The translations under genes were made by a program, and so were the position numbers. Below the pieces are notes generated by a model that was not told where the DNA came from, searched no databases, and was given only the letters and a program-made list of their open reading frames with translations. This document shows positions 37,018 through 47,745 of a DNA stretch of 64,000 bases, piece after piece; position 1 is the stretch's first letter, and every line of letters starts with the position of its first letter. The stretch is from Hirsutella rhossiliensis. Lineage: Eukaryota > Ascomycota > Sordariomycetes > Hypocreales > Ophiocordycipitaceae. The stretch covers positions 3,348,001-3,412,000 of the forward strand of contig NW_025408667.1 in assembly GCF_020360975.1 (NCBI RefSeq), read 5' to 3'.

Positions 37018-38500
37018 CTTGCAGACGATCGTGATCATTCATGACAAGGACGCAGCACATAATATTCTGAATAAATCCACAAAGTCCGCAGGTCGCCCTT
37101 CGACAGTGTTCTATGGATTATGTGGTTTCAAAGATCTGCTCATATCTCATCAGTACGACGAAAAGTTCCGCCTTCATCGCAAGCTCGTGCACCAGCAACT
37201 GGGTTCTCAGGCGGCGGTGGCCCGATTCAATGACATACAAGAAGTGGAAGTGCGACGACTTCTTTTGCGGGCCATGAACCAGCCGGAGCATCTAGTCCAA
37301 CATTGGAAAGGTAGGCATCTTGGTAGAATAAGTGCTTGTTATCCTTGAGTGTTAAATAGCCGACCGTGGACTACATTGCAGCATGATAGGGGCCATTATT
37401 TTAACAATGACCTACGGTTATTCCATCGAATCAAAAGGAGTTGACCCTCTTATTTAATTGATACGGCGCATGTTGGCGAATGCCTCACTTGCCGCGGTTC
37501 CCCTAGCTTGGATGGTGGACATTTTCCCTCATCTTAAGTATAACTTATTCCAGATGGCTTCCCCGGCACATCCTATGAGAAGACGGCGCGGCAGTGGAAC
37601 AAGATCAGCCAGGCAGTGGCGGAAGTACCCTATTCCTTTGTACGACGACAGATGATGACACATACTCACAGGCAGTCGTACGTGTCTCGGTTGGTACAAC
37701 AGCATAGTGAAACGGAAGAGGTAAACCTATGCAGTCACGATGAGCATGCCATTAAGTGGACTGCCGCCATGATGTATACCGCTGGGGCTGACACGACCGC
37801 CATCACACTGACAAGTTTCTTCCTTGCTATGGTTATGAACCCTAAGGTGCAACGCAAGGCGCAGGAGGAGATAGATAACGTGATCGGCACTGACCGGCTT
37901 CCCCGATTTGAAGACCGAGACAAGCTTCCATACGTCGAGAGCGTGGTTCAAGAAGCGTACAGGTGGTTTCCCGTTGTACCCCTGTGTTTTCCACATGCAA
38001 TGCTCGAGGACGCTATCGAAAAAGGGTACAATATCCCAAAAGGAGCAATTATACTTCCCGCAATATGGTGGTTTTTACATGATCCTGAGGTGTATGCGGA
38101 GCCTGACGTTTTCGACCCCGAGCGGTTTCTAGAGCCGCGTAAGGAGCCTGATCCTAAGAACGAGGCATTCGGTTATGGGCGCAGAGTATGCCCCGGGCGA
38201 AATTTCGCTGATTCGAGCGTTTTTCTCACCATTGCGAAGACATTAGCCGCTCTGGATATTACTAAAGCGGTAAATAATCACGGGAAGGAAATTGAAGTCA
38301 AGTTTGGGGTCACACCTGGAGTACTCAGTCACCCTCTAGCTTTCTCTTGCAACATCGAGCCCCGGAGCAAGAAGCACGCGGAGCTTGTTAGGAGTGTCGA
38401 GGTTGAGCAACCGCGAGAGGAGAGTGATGCTAGTCGCCTTTGCATTACGACCACGGCCAGCCAGCTTACGGCTAAGGAAGATGTGCCCAAGACCTCATAG
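37018..38500 (+). pseudogene. P450-1: decapitated cytochrome P450
   Basis: Paralogue of the P450 at 43267. The first ~75 residues (membrane anchor, Pro-rich hinge) are missing; homology starts at TIVIIHDKDA (37026 on). Exon 1 ends with a plausible GT near 37311 and exon 2 resumes near AIILTMTYGYS (37391), the same intron position as in P450-2. Damage: TAA at 37455-37457 in place of a Glu codon and a one-base frameshift near 37550. The second half is well kept: AGADTTA (I helix), QEAYRW (ExxR), DPERF and FGYGRRVCPG with the heme Cys. A longer C-terminal tail ends at TAG 38498-38500. Most likely a dead second oxidase of the cluster. Confidence 0.87.
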
Positions 38501-38788
38501 AGACGCCAGTCCTTCCTTCCCAAGGAGGCAACTTCACGAATACGTGTCGGGGCAATCGGCAGCGGCGGCGGCGCACCCTCGGCCCGCCACCGTTGCCGGC
38601 GAGAGGTGCCTGGGACATTAGGGCAGGAGGGCAACGGGCTCCTGAATGGCTTCTGTCCAGTCGAATCATTTACGTGGGCGGTAGATAGTTTGAAATGTTC
38701 TTAGTTACAGCTGGAGAGAAGACAGAGGGAGAGGGGAAAGGAGAGGTGGGAGACTCGGGATCTCGGAGTCGTTGGTGGATAGATGACC

Positions 38789-39330
38789 TGGAGCCAAAAG
38801 TTCCATACTGCTCCGAATATTGCTGTTGGTTACACCACGAAGGCCATTACCAAAGTGGATAAGTGTTGCTGCAGTTGGTTCGGGTTTATGCACAGCAGCT
38901 CCACAAGCCAGCCCAGACTGCGGCGCAGCCATCACGAGAGGAGATGAAGCTGAAAGCTCAGTGATCCATGCAAAGAGTACAGTAGCACCCATCCCAAAAT
39001 GATGTGTGTAGGCCAGGAGAGCGCTTCGGCTGTACATAGTGCAATGCTCTGTACATAGAGCGAGATAGTCTATACCAGGCCCTTGCTGGCAATGCGTACA
39101 GCCTCTACTGTAGAGGAGTAGAATGTGATGGAGTTACGATCTGCATCTAAAAAGTCATCCCATATGACTCATGCCACCCATCCCGGACAGGGACAGTTGG
39201 AAGCGACATCCAGACGCATGTGGCGCTGTCGTGCATAAGCCCTCAACCAGCCTGCAGCAACACACGTCCACAACCTCTCTCACATTGAGAAACAACAGCA
39301 GTATTTGGTGCAACACGGAACTTGATGCCG
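38789..39330. repeat. Degenerate inverted-repeat pair (about 115-bp arms)
   Basis: The reverse complement of about 38789-38905 aligns with about 39215-39330. Shared blocks include GTGCATAA, GCAGCAACAC, ACAGCA-TATT and GGAACTT. Arms differ considerably and are about 310 bp apart. Could be an old foldback element or an inverted duplication. It explains why short reading frames on opposite strands share CGA-VHKP. Confidence 0.6.
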
Positions 39331-39737
39331 GTATTATCCGTTTACCCGCCGCACCAGGACAGCATTACCGTCAGTGTTTGTGTACATGTATCTAGAAGTA
39401 GAGTTACTGAAATGTATCTTGAAGCGGACGCGGTCTGGCAACGGAGATTCTGGCTCCTGGTCTCTTTCTCACCAACGACTCCGAGACCCCGCGTCGCCCA
39501 CCTTCCCTTCCTTCCTCTTCTTGTCTCCTGTTATACTTCATAGTACCTTAAAGCTATCAAATCTACTTTGCCTCTATCCATACAGCCGTCGGCGGATGGC
39601 CACTGAGGCGCCCGTAGCCTCGTAGGCTTTGCCATTGACACGTGAACCAACGGCGTCTCAACTTCATACATAGCAAGCGACGTATACAGTATGTGATAAT
39701 TGAGCAATAATCGGGCAGGATATCCCACTAATGAGCT

Positions 39738-40360
39738 GCTGCACTGTTGTGAAGCCAGAATCGACCGTAGATACGGTCAAGGGAACCCAGGCACTCATAA
39801 TTGGCGGAAGGGTCTAGGAGCGACACCCGCATTTTCTTTACCCAATCTACTCCCCCGAACTTCTCCGTTGCGTAATAACGCTTGCTGGTTTGGGCGAGGC
39901 TTTTGACCTGCCAGAGCTTTCAAGCTTAGATGGGGCCGTGCCTTCGGGTTTTCAGCCTTAATATCGACACCGCTTTCGAAGTCGTCGTTATTGTCGTTGC
40001 CATTGCCTCATTTTCTGGGAAGCGATACTTCTAGCAGGGGTCGGCCAGGCAGGGGGACTCCGCTGGCAGGGGCTTGGCTGGCCGCGGTTGTGATTGTGCC
40101 GTCGGTATAAACAAGCCTTTGAACATGTGCCTTTGAACGTCTAGTAGCGGCTCTGGCTTATGGCGGAATGATAGTGAGCTCAAGTGAGTGGTTGGCGGAT
40201 GATTGGTACTGTACAGTAGAACATAATTACCAGCTGTCGCACAAGAGAAGGTCGGATGCAGAAAACACGGGGTGTCGCTCCTAGACCCTTCCGCCAATTG
40301 TGGGTGCCTGGGTTTCCGTTACCGTACCTGCGGCCGATTCTGGCTTCACAACAGCGCAGC
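39738..40360. repeat. Inverted-repeat pair bracketing about 425 bp (possible MITE)
   Basis: About 100 bp at 39738-39836 is repeated in inverse orientation at about 40262-40360 with high identity; outer ends GCTGC-CTGTTGTGAAGCC match. Most differences are transitions. The arms end in GGGTCTAGGAGCGACACCC, which recurs alone near 40526. No clear target duplication was found, so calling it a MITE is inference. Confidence 0.6.
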
Positions 40361-40961
40361 AAGTCCAAGTCTTGGGCGACTGACAGCACCCTCGCTTCTG
40401 GCTGCTTGGTAGTACTGAGCTATAAGGGCTGCAACCCCTTCATAATAAGCAAAATTGTCTCTACTGCAGCCAGAAAGTAAGCTGGCGTCGAGTAGCATTG
40501 CCGTCTCCACTAGGCAGCGCAGAAGGGTCTAGGAGCGACACCCCGACCCAACCCGTTCCCCGCAACTCGTCTCTATGTACAACAGTTGGTAATCTGGCTA
40601 TGCCAGCGTCTTCACTTCATCATCGCTCTAAATACATATAGTACAATATCGCGGGATTGCAATAATTCTCCACTCACTGACCAGCGTACAGTATAGTATT
40701 GGTACAGTAGCCAAGCATCAGAAACGGCATGGGAACCTAGAGCTGGTGCCATCCAGATGGTCGCTACCGGCGCCTGAGCGCGGCGCTCTTGAAATTTTTT
40801 GTCGAAAGCAGTTGTTGAGCGAGTTGGTCTAACTTGAGTTATTTTCTTAACACCCATCTGCTAAGAAAGTAACAATTCAGAGAAGTTTGCGCACAGTCAT
40901 TCCCATCAAGAAAATTGAGACCCTGCAAAGGGACCCGTTCCGTTAGGACGACATAAGATAC

Positions 40962-41228
40962 TGTCGGCTAGTATAGGCACCGCTGTTAGTAGGTCACCTG
41001 AAGGATCAAGGGAGGGCCACCTGAAGGATCATTAGAGGCCATGTATCGGGGACCCATAAAGACCTCACGTATGGGGTCAGTTTGGTGCCTATGTAAGTCA
41101 TCTGAGGGTCCCTCTGACTACAACATAAATAGGGCCCCGTGGCCGATTCTTTCTAGCTAGATCATGCATCTTTATCCTTTCTTGTGCTGCCCCTACCTCA
41201 TGAGTACCAGAATAACAGTCCATCGACA
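40962..41228 (+). repeat. Solo LTR, 267 bp, with GATAC target duplication
   Basis: Begins TGTCGGCTAG and ends CATCGACA (TG...CA with inverted TGTCG/CGACA ends). Flanked by GATAC at 40957-40961 and again at 41229-41233. A TATA-like CATAAATAGG near 41124 fits an LTR promoter and sets the plus orientation. No internal element remains, so it is a recombination remnant. It ends 74 bp from the terpene cyclase stop codon and could supply antisense transcription or 3' signals to that gene. Confidence 0.75.
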
Positions 41229-41302
41229 GATACCACTAAAAGGCTTAGCTTTGAAACAGGAACAGGTCCTATTCCTATACCAATACTAAGAAGATTTCTA
41301 AA

Positions 41303-42292
41303 TTACACCTGCGAATCCGAAAAGATAAGTAAACCCAGTTCTTTCAATCTATATCGGTCGTGATGGATATGCCACATAATGTAACCATTAATGAAATCGT
41401 GCCAAATTTCTGCGACCTGCGGCATGCTTTCGAATGCGTTCTTGACAACCTTCATAGCCTCAGACATCTCCGAGCACACCTGTTTCAGAATCATCTGTGG
41501 GGCACAGCCAGCAGCTCCGGCTATGTTCACGATATGTGTGTTTTCGTCCGTGCCAACGACACACTCTTTGAAGAATGACAAGATGTCATTCACATGGTTG
41601 ATAATATCAATCATTGCTCGCACACACTGAATGTACATTTTAAAGGATTCGCCTTCGTTGATGAGATGCTCTGGAAACAGGAAGTGAGCATATACTTCAC
41701 CTGCACCCGTCTTGTCGCGGATAAATTGAGAGCTCCTAGATGCAAACTTTACTGGCAGTGTCAGGCTTTCAGCCAAGCCTGCTTCAGCCATATTTCCCAG
41801 TATGAAGTCCACAAATCCTTTGGATATAACGCCGGTAGAATATGGACCAAAAAGCGACTCGGTCTCCGAAACGATGAGATCTAGCCACAACGCGATGCCG
41901 GCGTCCTGACACGACGTAGATTGCAGCCCCATGCTTGATCGAGACGCAATGCGTCGGAAATCGGGAAGCACGCCGTCAAGATCCTTCTCGGCTCTATCAT
42001 CGACGTAGAGGAGGAAAGTTGTGTAAAGAGCAATGTATCGCTTTACTCGGATGGAAGCCCGAGGGTACCATTTGTCTGCAGCGCTGGTGCATGTGGGCAA
42101 GAGGTTCAATATGAGATCGAGCTGGCACTCCTTTAGACCCTGAGACAGAATCCATTCACGAAGTTGATCATAGAGCTCTGTCGGAAACGGTCGCAATGGT
42201 TGCTGGAGGTCAAACTCGACTTCTCTCAGCCAGTCTTTGAGTATTCGTGCTGTTTCAAGATGAGGAGAAGTTGATTCCGAATCACGAGGCAT
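41303..42292 (-). CDS. TRI5-superfamily sesquiterpene cyclase
   Basis: A 329-residue, single-exon protein from ATG 42292-42290 to TAA 41305-41303. Class I terpene cyclase of the trichodiene synthase-like family: Asp-rich metal site YVDDRAEKD (Asp98, Asp99), conserved Arg in FIRDK (residues 190-194), NSE/DTE site NDILSFFKE (235-243) and the C-terminal DRYRL (312-316) that helps bind diphosphate. Expected to ionise and cyclise farnesyl diphosphate in the cytosol, with magnesium. It is somewhat shorter than trichodiene synthases (about 370-380) but has all metal-binding motifs. It stands head to head with P450-2 over a 974-bp intergenic region. The product cannot be predicted; trichodiene, longiborneol-type or other skeletons are all possible. 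Confidence 0.88.
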   Translation of the reverse strand: MPRDSESTSPHLETARILKDWLREVEFDLQQPLRPFPTELYDQLREWILSQGLKECQLDLILNLLPTCTSAADKWYPRASIRVKRYIALYTTFLLYVDDRAEKDLDGVLPDFRRIASRSSMGLQSTSCQDAGIALWLDLIVSETESLFGPYSTGVISKGFVDFILGNMAEAGLAESLTLPVKFASRSSQFIRDKTGAGEVYAHFLFPEHLINEGESFKMYIQCVRAMIDIINHVNDILSFFKECVVGTDENTHIVNIAGAAGCAPQMILKQVCSEMSEAMKVVKNAFESMPQVAEIWHDFINGYIMWHIHHDRYRLKELGLLIFSDSQV

Positions 42293-43266
42293 TGTAAGAT
42301 GAACAAAGCCTTAGAAGTTCTATCGGTACACCTGAACGCTGTTGAGGGCTCTTTGAAAGGGGCCTGTAATAATAAAGATGATTTCGTTCATGTTGTGAGT
42401 GCCCTCGCGGCGGGAGCCGATAGGTACGCGGGCGCCTATATATCTAAGAAAACCGGGCGCCTCTGCAGCAATTAAAGTACCGGGGGCCCATGCCACAGAG
42501 GGCCTCGTTACATGTAGGTTAGTGGAACCGCGGCGACTTCGCTTGGCACTTTTGTTGAGCCATGGTCCGAAATATCAGTTACGTACCTAGGTGGATATCT
42601 ATGTCTAATAAAATCCGTTTGCAAACCAATGCAGGAGAAATTTAACAGAAATCTCGCCGAAGTGATACCACCTCGTTGCACTGCATAACAACCTTGCTTA
42701 TCAAGATGCACCAAACACACGTGCAGGTATCACTAGAGGGTCCTTGAGTCAATTCCGCTGACTTGATAAGTGTTTTCGACCACACTCAACAGTGCGTTCT
42801 GTTGCTCTACTCGCGGAAGCCCTTACGCCTCGAAGGCAGTTTTCAGACTGAACATACATGTAACAATAATCTTGCACCACCTCGTGGTTCTCTCATCTGT
42901 TTACTGCCGAAATAATGTACTTTCCGCTGTTTTCTCGCTGCAGTAGCGGGCCACGTCTCAGTGTCACATTTTAGCGGGCCATTTCGACGCTCAGTACATG
43001 ATAAGACCCGCCGGCAAAGCAAACTATATTTACAACTAGCTAAACTGACATAACTAGTATTGAAGATTATTCTGACCTAGTGAATGCCACGTACGGGTCC
43101 TCAAACGTCATTGATTTGAGTTTGTCGGTCCATAGATCCTCATGCGTAGTGAAAAAGAGTTCGCTCCTTTCTAGGTCCACGTCTGCTCCTGACACGTAAG
43201 AAGAATAACACCTAACGAGGGCAATCATCATAAGAAACAACATTTTGTTTCTGTTTTCATGGCATC
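42293..43266. promoter_or_regulatory. Divergent promoter region of cyclase and P450-2
   Basis: 974 bp between two diverging start codons, not RIPped, without coding potential. A TATATA at 42437-42442 sits about 145 bp upstream of the cyclase start on its strand. A CACGTG palindrome (E-box-type) is at 42718-42723. A pyrimidine-rich run leads into the P450-2 start. A shared region suggests co-regulation; no specific regulator site could be assigned. Confidence 0.4.
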
Positions 43267-44992
43267 ATGGCATTTATTCTCACTTGCTGTGCTCTCCTGG
43301 TTTCTTTTCTCGTCTATTTGAGATTCTCGTCAAAGTCAGGCCTAAGATTCCCCCCCGGCCCAAAACCTTTACCGATTGTGGGCAACATCTTGGATCTCCC
43401 GCCAAAGGGGATTCACGAATTTCGACATTGGCTTAAGCAAAAAGAACTATATGGACCAATAAGCTCTATCACTACCCTAGGCCAGACTCTTGTCATTATC
43501 CATGATGAGGATGCAGTGAGTGTTCTTTTGGAAAAAGCGTCCGCAAAGACTTCGGGGCGTCCGGCGTTCGAGTTTCTTTGTAAGTTGTGTGGCTACGGCA
43601 ACCTTTTATCAACACAGCAATACGATGATAATTTCCGCCGAGGTCGCAAATTCCTCCACCAGCAATTTGGATCGAAGACAACGGCAGCACAGTTTAATGC
43701 CATTCACGAAGCAGAAGTACGGCGATTCCTTTTGCGGACTTTGACCACACCGGAGAATTTGATCAAGAACCTCAAGACGTAAGTGTACACGTGATGGTGT
43801 TCAGAATGAATCGAGGCACCCCTGCACTGCGATCATGAAAACTGAGACCTCTGGTAGCGAAGTTGCAAATTGTCGGATTAGGCATACTGAAGTACTCGGC
43901 TAATCTCTCCGTAGTCAGGCAGGCGCTTCCATCTTAAAAGTTACATACGGCTATTCTGTCGATCCGAATAACACGGATCCTTTGATCGAGTTGGTTGATC
44001 AGATGATGCTTAACTTTTCATTCGCCGCAGCTCCCCTTACGTGGCTTGTTGACGCCATTCCCGCCCTGCAGTATCTCCCAAGTTTTTTACCTGGCATGTC
44101 ATTCAAAAAGACGGCCCAGGTGTGGAACAAGATAACGCAGGAGACTGTTGAAATCCCCTACGCATTTGCTCGAAGGCAAATGACCACCTCCGCCTATCGA
44201 CCATCGTATGTATCAAAGCTCGTTCAACAGTGTCAACAGCAGGGCGACAGCACAACAGGAGATCCTAAGCTTAGTGGCAATGACGAGCATGCCATCAAGT
44301 GGACGGCCGCGACTCTATATGCTGCAGGCTCGGATACGACGGCCATGGCCTTATGCGGCTTTTTCTTGGCCATGGTAATGTTTCCTGAAGTGCAGCAGAA
44401 GGCTCAGGCAGAAATTGACAATGTCGTCGGCTCCGAAAGGCTCCCACAGTTTTCAGACCAAAGTCAGTTACCATATGTTGAGGCAGTAGTTCAAGAAACT
44501 TTCCGCTGGTCTCCGGTAACGCCATTGGCTTTTCCACACGCAACGACTGAGCAAATGCTGTACGATGGCTATATTATCCCAAAAGGAGCATACCTGATTC
44601 CTTCCATATGGTGGTTTCTGCACAACCCTGACGTTTATTCTGATCCAAGCTCTTTTAATCCCGACCGTTTCCTAGAGCCTCGTAACGAGCCTGATCCAAG
44701 AAGACATGCATTTGGCTATGGTCGAAGAATATGTCCTGGTCGTTATTTTGCCAACTCCAGCATCTTTTTAACTATCGCTCAGACGCTCGCCTCTTTCGAT
44801 ATAAGCCATGCAGTCGATGATCGGGGACAAAAGGTGAAGGCTAAGCTCGAAGTCACACCAGGAGCAATCAGTCATATTGTGGATTTTGGTTATAGAATTA
44901 TACCAAGAGGAATTAAACAAGAGATGATGATCCGGAGCTTCGAAGTTGACAACGTCCGGGAGAGGGGCGACGCTTCCCTATTACAACTATAA
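43267..44992 (+). CDS. P450-2: cytochrome P450 monooxygenase
   Basis: 529 residues from ATG 43267 in two exons (43267-43778 and 43915-44992). The 136-bp intron runs from GTAAGT to TAG; only this acceptor keeps frame, giving AGASILKVTYGY. N-terminal membrane anchor (AFILTCCALLVSFLVYL), hinge PPGPKPLP, I-helix AGSDTTA (308 on), ExxR as ETFR (365-368), FNPDRF (418-423) and heme loop FGYGRRICPG with Cys444. An ER-bound oxidase, similar to the CYP64-like (OrdA-like) fungal group. Divergent from the cyclase, so probably the first oxidative step. All catalytic features are intact. Close paralogue of the broken P450-1. Confidence 0.92.
43779..43914 (+). other. P450-2 intron
   Basis: GT at 43779-43780 (GTAAGTG) and AG at 43913-43914. 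Two later AGs (43917-43918 and 43921-43922) would put exon 2 out of frame. P450-1 has its intron at the same place. Confidence 0.8.
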
Positions 44993-45557
44993 TACATGCG
45001 TTGCTACTCGACTGTCTCAGCCTCTAAGAGACGATGCCTACATTCCGAAAATCAAGTGTATCAATATCAGATCACAGTGAAGGGATCACAATCTTCATGA
45101 ATGGAGACCGAACAGACGAAATTGAGAGTGCCTCTTTTAAGTTTCTTAGAGGCTCGCCAAGCTGTTGCCAAACGAGACCTTCAAGTTGGACATGGGAGGG
45201 CTCGTGTCTTGTGCCTTGTTACAAGCAGGTAGCAAAGTGTTTCAAACAGTCCACCACACAAAACGGAAGCAAAGGTGGGTAAAGACAAGGACTGGAAGTT
45301 CATGTCTTCTTCATTCAGATGGAAGCAACCTACTGCTCTAACAGCCACGTGTATAGAACAGAGAAGCCTCTGGGGGAAGTTCATCAGAGTCATCCAGGGG
45401 CTCATGGTCTACTACTTGAGACGGAATATGTTCCGGCCTGTACATCTGTAGCATAGTGGTACTCCATTTTATAAAAGACTTCTGGCGCTTGCATGCCGTA
45501 TAGGGCACGTTGTGCATGATGTGACACAGTCAATATACGGAATTGGGCCATCGTCTA
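44993..45557. other. Intergenic, no feature recognised
   Basis: Downstream of P450-2, up to the pogo-2 TIR. Not RIPped and no coding signal that I can support. Confidence 0.6.
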
Positions 45558-45603
45558 CCATGCCCCACCCCCCTTTCGGTAACACCCACCTTTCGGTAGC
45601 GCA
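45558..45603. repeat. pogo-2 left TIR
   Basis: 46 bp beginning CCATGCCCCACC; exact reverse complement of 47698-47743. TA precedes it. Confidence 0.93.
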
Positions 45604-45853
45604 ATTGAAAAATTCTCCACCAAAAGTCTACCATTTGAACTACATGAAATATGATCAGAACTTAACATTATAAACACAAAAATTATATCATTCCGTAGAG
45701 AAATGGACGCTCTTATATGTACCGGCGCTTTTTACCATTCGCCCGGATCTGGTGGTGACTGGAAGGGCTTCGGTGCCACCTTGACTTCGATCACTGAAGC
45801 TGTCTCCACCTCTGAGACCGCCTCCTCCTCTGTGTCAGAATTCAGCACAACGG

Positions 45854-47457
45854 CTATCTCTTGGCTTTTAATTTGGGAATGGCTTCCTCAGCCACCAAAG
45901 CTTCACTGAGAGTCATGAACCGTCTGTTCGGGTTCGGAATTGCTCTCCTCTTCTTGCCTCTCTGCAGCCGGGCCACTTCTTCCTCTAGCTTCGCGATTCT
46001 GTTGCTGTGCTCGGCAAGCGTCTGTTCTTGGGCTTCAAAGCCTCTAGCTATCACGGCGTATCGTCTCCGGGTGCCAGGAGTCTTGTTCTTTCCGAAATCG
46101 CGAATCTGGTGGCTGTTTCTTGGCGTATCATCAGAACCCAAAATGGCGCGGACTTTGGAGACGTCTCTACAATGTCCGCGTGAATTTCTGGATGCCGCAA
46201 TGCCTTGGATCGTGAGATCGGCCAATTCCCAGTGACCCTCCAGCCGGACAATATATTCTTTGCCGTCATTCCAACCTCGCGCGCTTTAGCATATGCCCGT
46301 ATAAAATTGACCTTATGAACAGGCGCAGAATCGGTCAAACAGGTCAATTTCTGAAGTTCTTTCCGGTAAGCTGCCTTGGAGGCATTGAATACACCGTTAT
46401 CTAACGGCTGGAGGCCATGAGAGCAGTGGGCAGGAAGGTAACAGCAATAAACGTTGTTCAAAAGCATGTGGCCATCCATGCATCCTGGTCCCGGTTAACG
46501 GTAATTCCTACAGAGGTGGATAAAGAAACGCACCGTTGCATGACTTCCATGTCCATCTAATATGATCAGTCTAGCATCTGAGGCATCGGCTGGTCGCGTC
46601 TGGGGCAAATAGACCCTCTCAAGCCACTCAATAGCGATATGGTTGTCCGTCCATCCGTTGGGCGACGTTATGTAATGCCAGTCGGCTATTTTGCCGAATT
46701 CCGTCAAGAACCACTGTTTCTGAAGTTCTTTGCCCTTAAAGATAATGCCAGGGTAAGGACACGGCCGTCCGCGGTGATAGCTTCAATAAATGAGGTCCAG
46801 TTGCGGGACTGTGGCCCTTTCAGAAGGGCCTTCCGTTTGGGTCTGCACTCCCAACCACAAGACTATCCAAACCTGGCAAAAAGAGTCTGGTTAGTAAAAG
46901 TAATGAAAGACAAGCCAAATACTCACCAAAGCCAGACATAATACCGCCTTCGTCAACATTCACGGTATTTTCTGGTTTAATCCATCCATACTCCTTTTCC
47001 TGATATCGAAGAACCAGTGAACCGCACGAGGCGTAAAAGCATTAAATCGGTTAGCTTCCTGACGTCTCCCACGCTTGTTCTTGATGTCCGGATGGCGATT
47101 GATGAATTTAGAGACCCAGTTGCGCCCCACTGTCCGCTCGTTGTTCAGTTGCTTCATAAGAGCCTCCACACATGCGCGGATCTGACTGTGGGAGGGAGCA
47201 TAGCCGAGAGACTCTTGGCGGAGGATCCAAGAAACCAAGCGAGCTTCCTGAGACTTACTCAAGAGTTGACGAGGCTGGATCTGATCAGCCAGGGCTACCT
47301 GGCCTTTGAGTCTGTCGGAAATAGACTGCTGAGGTATGTCATACTTTTGGGCGGCGCGGTACTGCGACAAGCCGTTTTTTGTGACATCAATTATCGCATT
47401 AGCCATAATATCCTCCGTATAAATACTCCGAGGCCGCTTTAAGGTCATTTTGGTCAT
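45854..47457 (-). pseudogene. pogo-2 transposase, frameshifted
   Basis: Start ATG 47457. N-terminal psq-type helix-turn-helix (GLSQYRAAQKYDIPQQSISD) and CENP-B-type domain (WVSKFINRHPDIKNK); then the DDE domain with VNVDEGGIMSGFG across a 54-bp intron (46873-46926, GTGAGT to CAG), KALLKGPQSRNWTSFIEA, ARLIILDGHGSHAT near 46575 and LPAHCSHGLQPLDNGVF near 46400; then a coiled-coil tail ending about 45854. Frame breaks lie near 47000 (in an A run), near 46755 and near 46140 (in a T run), and TAA is at 46495-46497. No functional enzyme is expected from this copy. Confidence 0.88.
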
Positions 47458-47697
47458 GTGGTGGAGGAATAACGAGAAGAATCATCGTCAGGAGGCGGAA
47501 GGAGATTAGGGGGTTGGATGGTAATTTCGCGTGCAAGGTACGCACAGGCCACAGACCCCTGTACAAACATTCAACCATCGAAAAGTAGAATTCAATCAAT
47601 CCTCTATCTACTCCAAGTGACGGCTTGTGAATATCTTCAAAGCTGGCTGGAATCGGTGTAAGTGAAATTGATGGGTTTTGGTGGGGATATTTCCTAA

Positions 47698-47743
47698 TGC
47701 GCTACCGAAAGGTGGGTGTTACCGAAAGGGGGGTGGGGCATGG
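47698..47743. repeat. pogo-2 right TIR
   Basis: Exact 46-bp reverse complement of the left TIR, followed by TA. Confidence 0.93.
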
Positions 47744-47745
47744 TA

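Larger units (their letters stand above)
38501..40961. other. Non-coding stretch with two inverted-repeat pairs
   Basis: No convincing gene. Short open stretches on both strands have no recognisable protein. Contains the inverted pairs described separately and a third copy of the motif AAGGGTCTAGGAGCGACACC near 40524-40544. Not RIPped. Confidence 0.6.
45558..47743 (-). mobile_element. pogo-2: complete pogo/Fot-type DNA transposon, 2186 bp
   Basis: Perfect 46-bp terminal inverted repeats (45558-45603 and 47698-47743) are flanked by TA on both sides (45556-45557 and 47744-47745), the Tc1/mariner target. Each TIR contains two near copies of CACC-CTTTCGGTA. The transposase gene inside is on the minus strand and broken. 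It lies between P450-2 and the acyltransferase, so it interrupts cluster spacing but no gene. Confidence 0.93.

Noticed and set aside
38705..39037. 110-codon minus-strand frame
   Set aside because: Its only resemblance is to the other arm of an inverted repeat; no protein family and no start or intron context.
45034..45405. Open frames downstream of P450-2
   Set aside because: No recognisable domain, no partner on splicing; overlap on both strands suggests chance.
46639..47442. Plus-strand open frames inside pogo-2
   Set aside because: Antisense shadows of the transposase exons on the minus strand.
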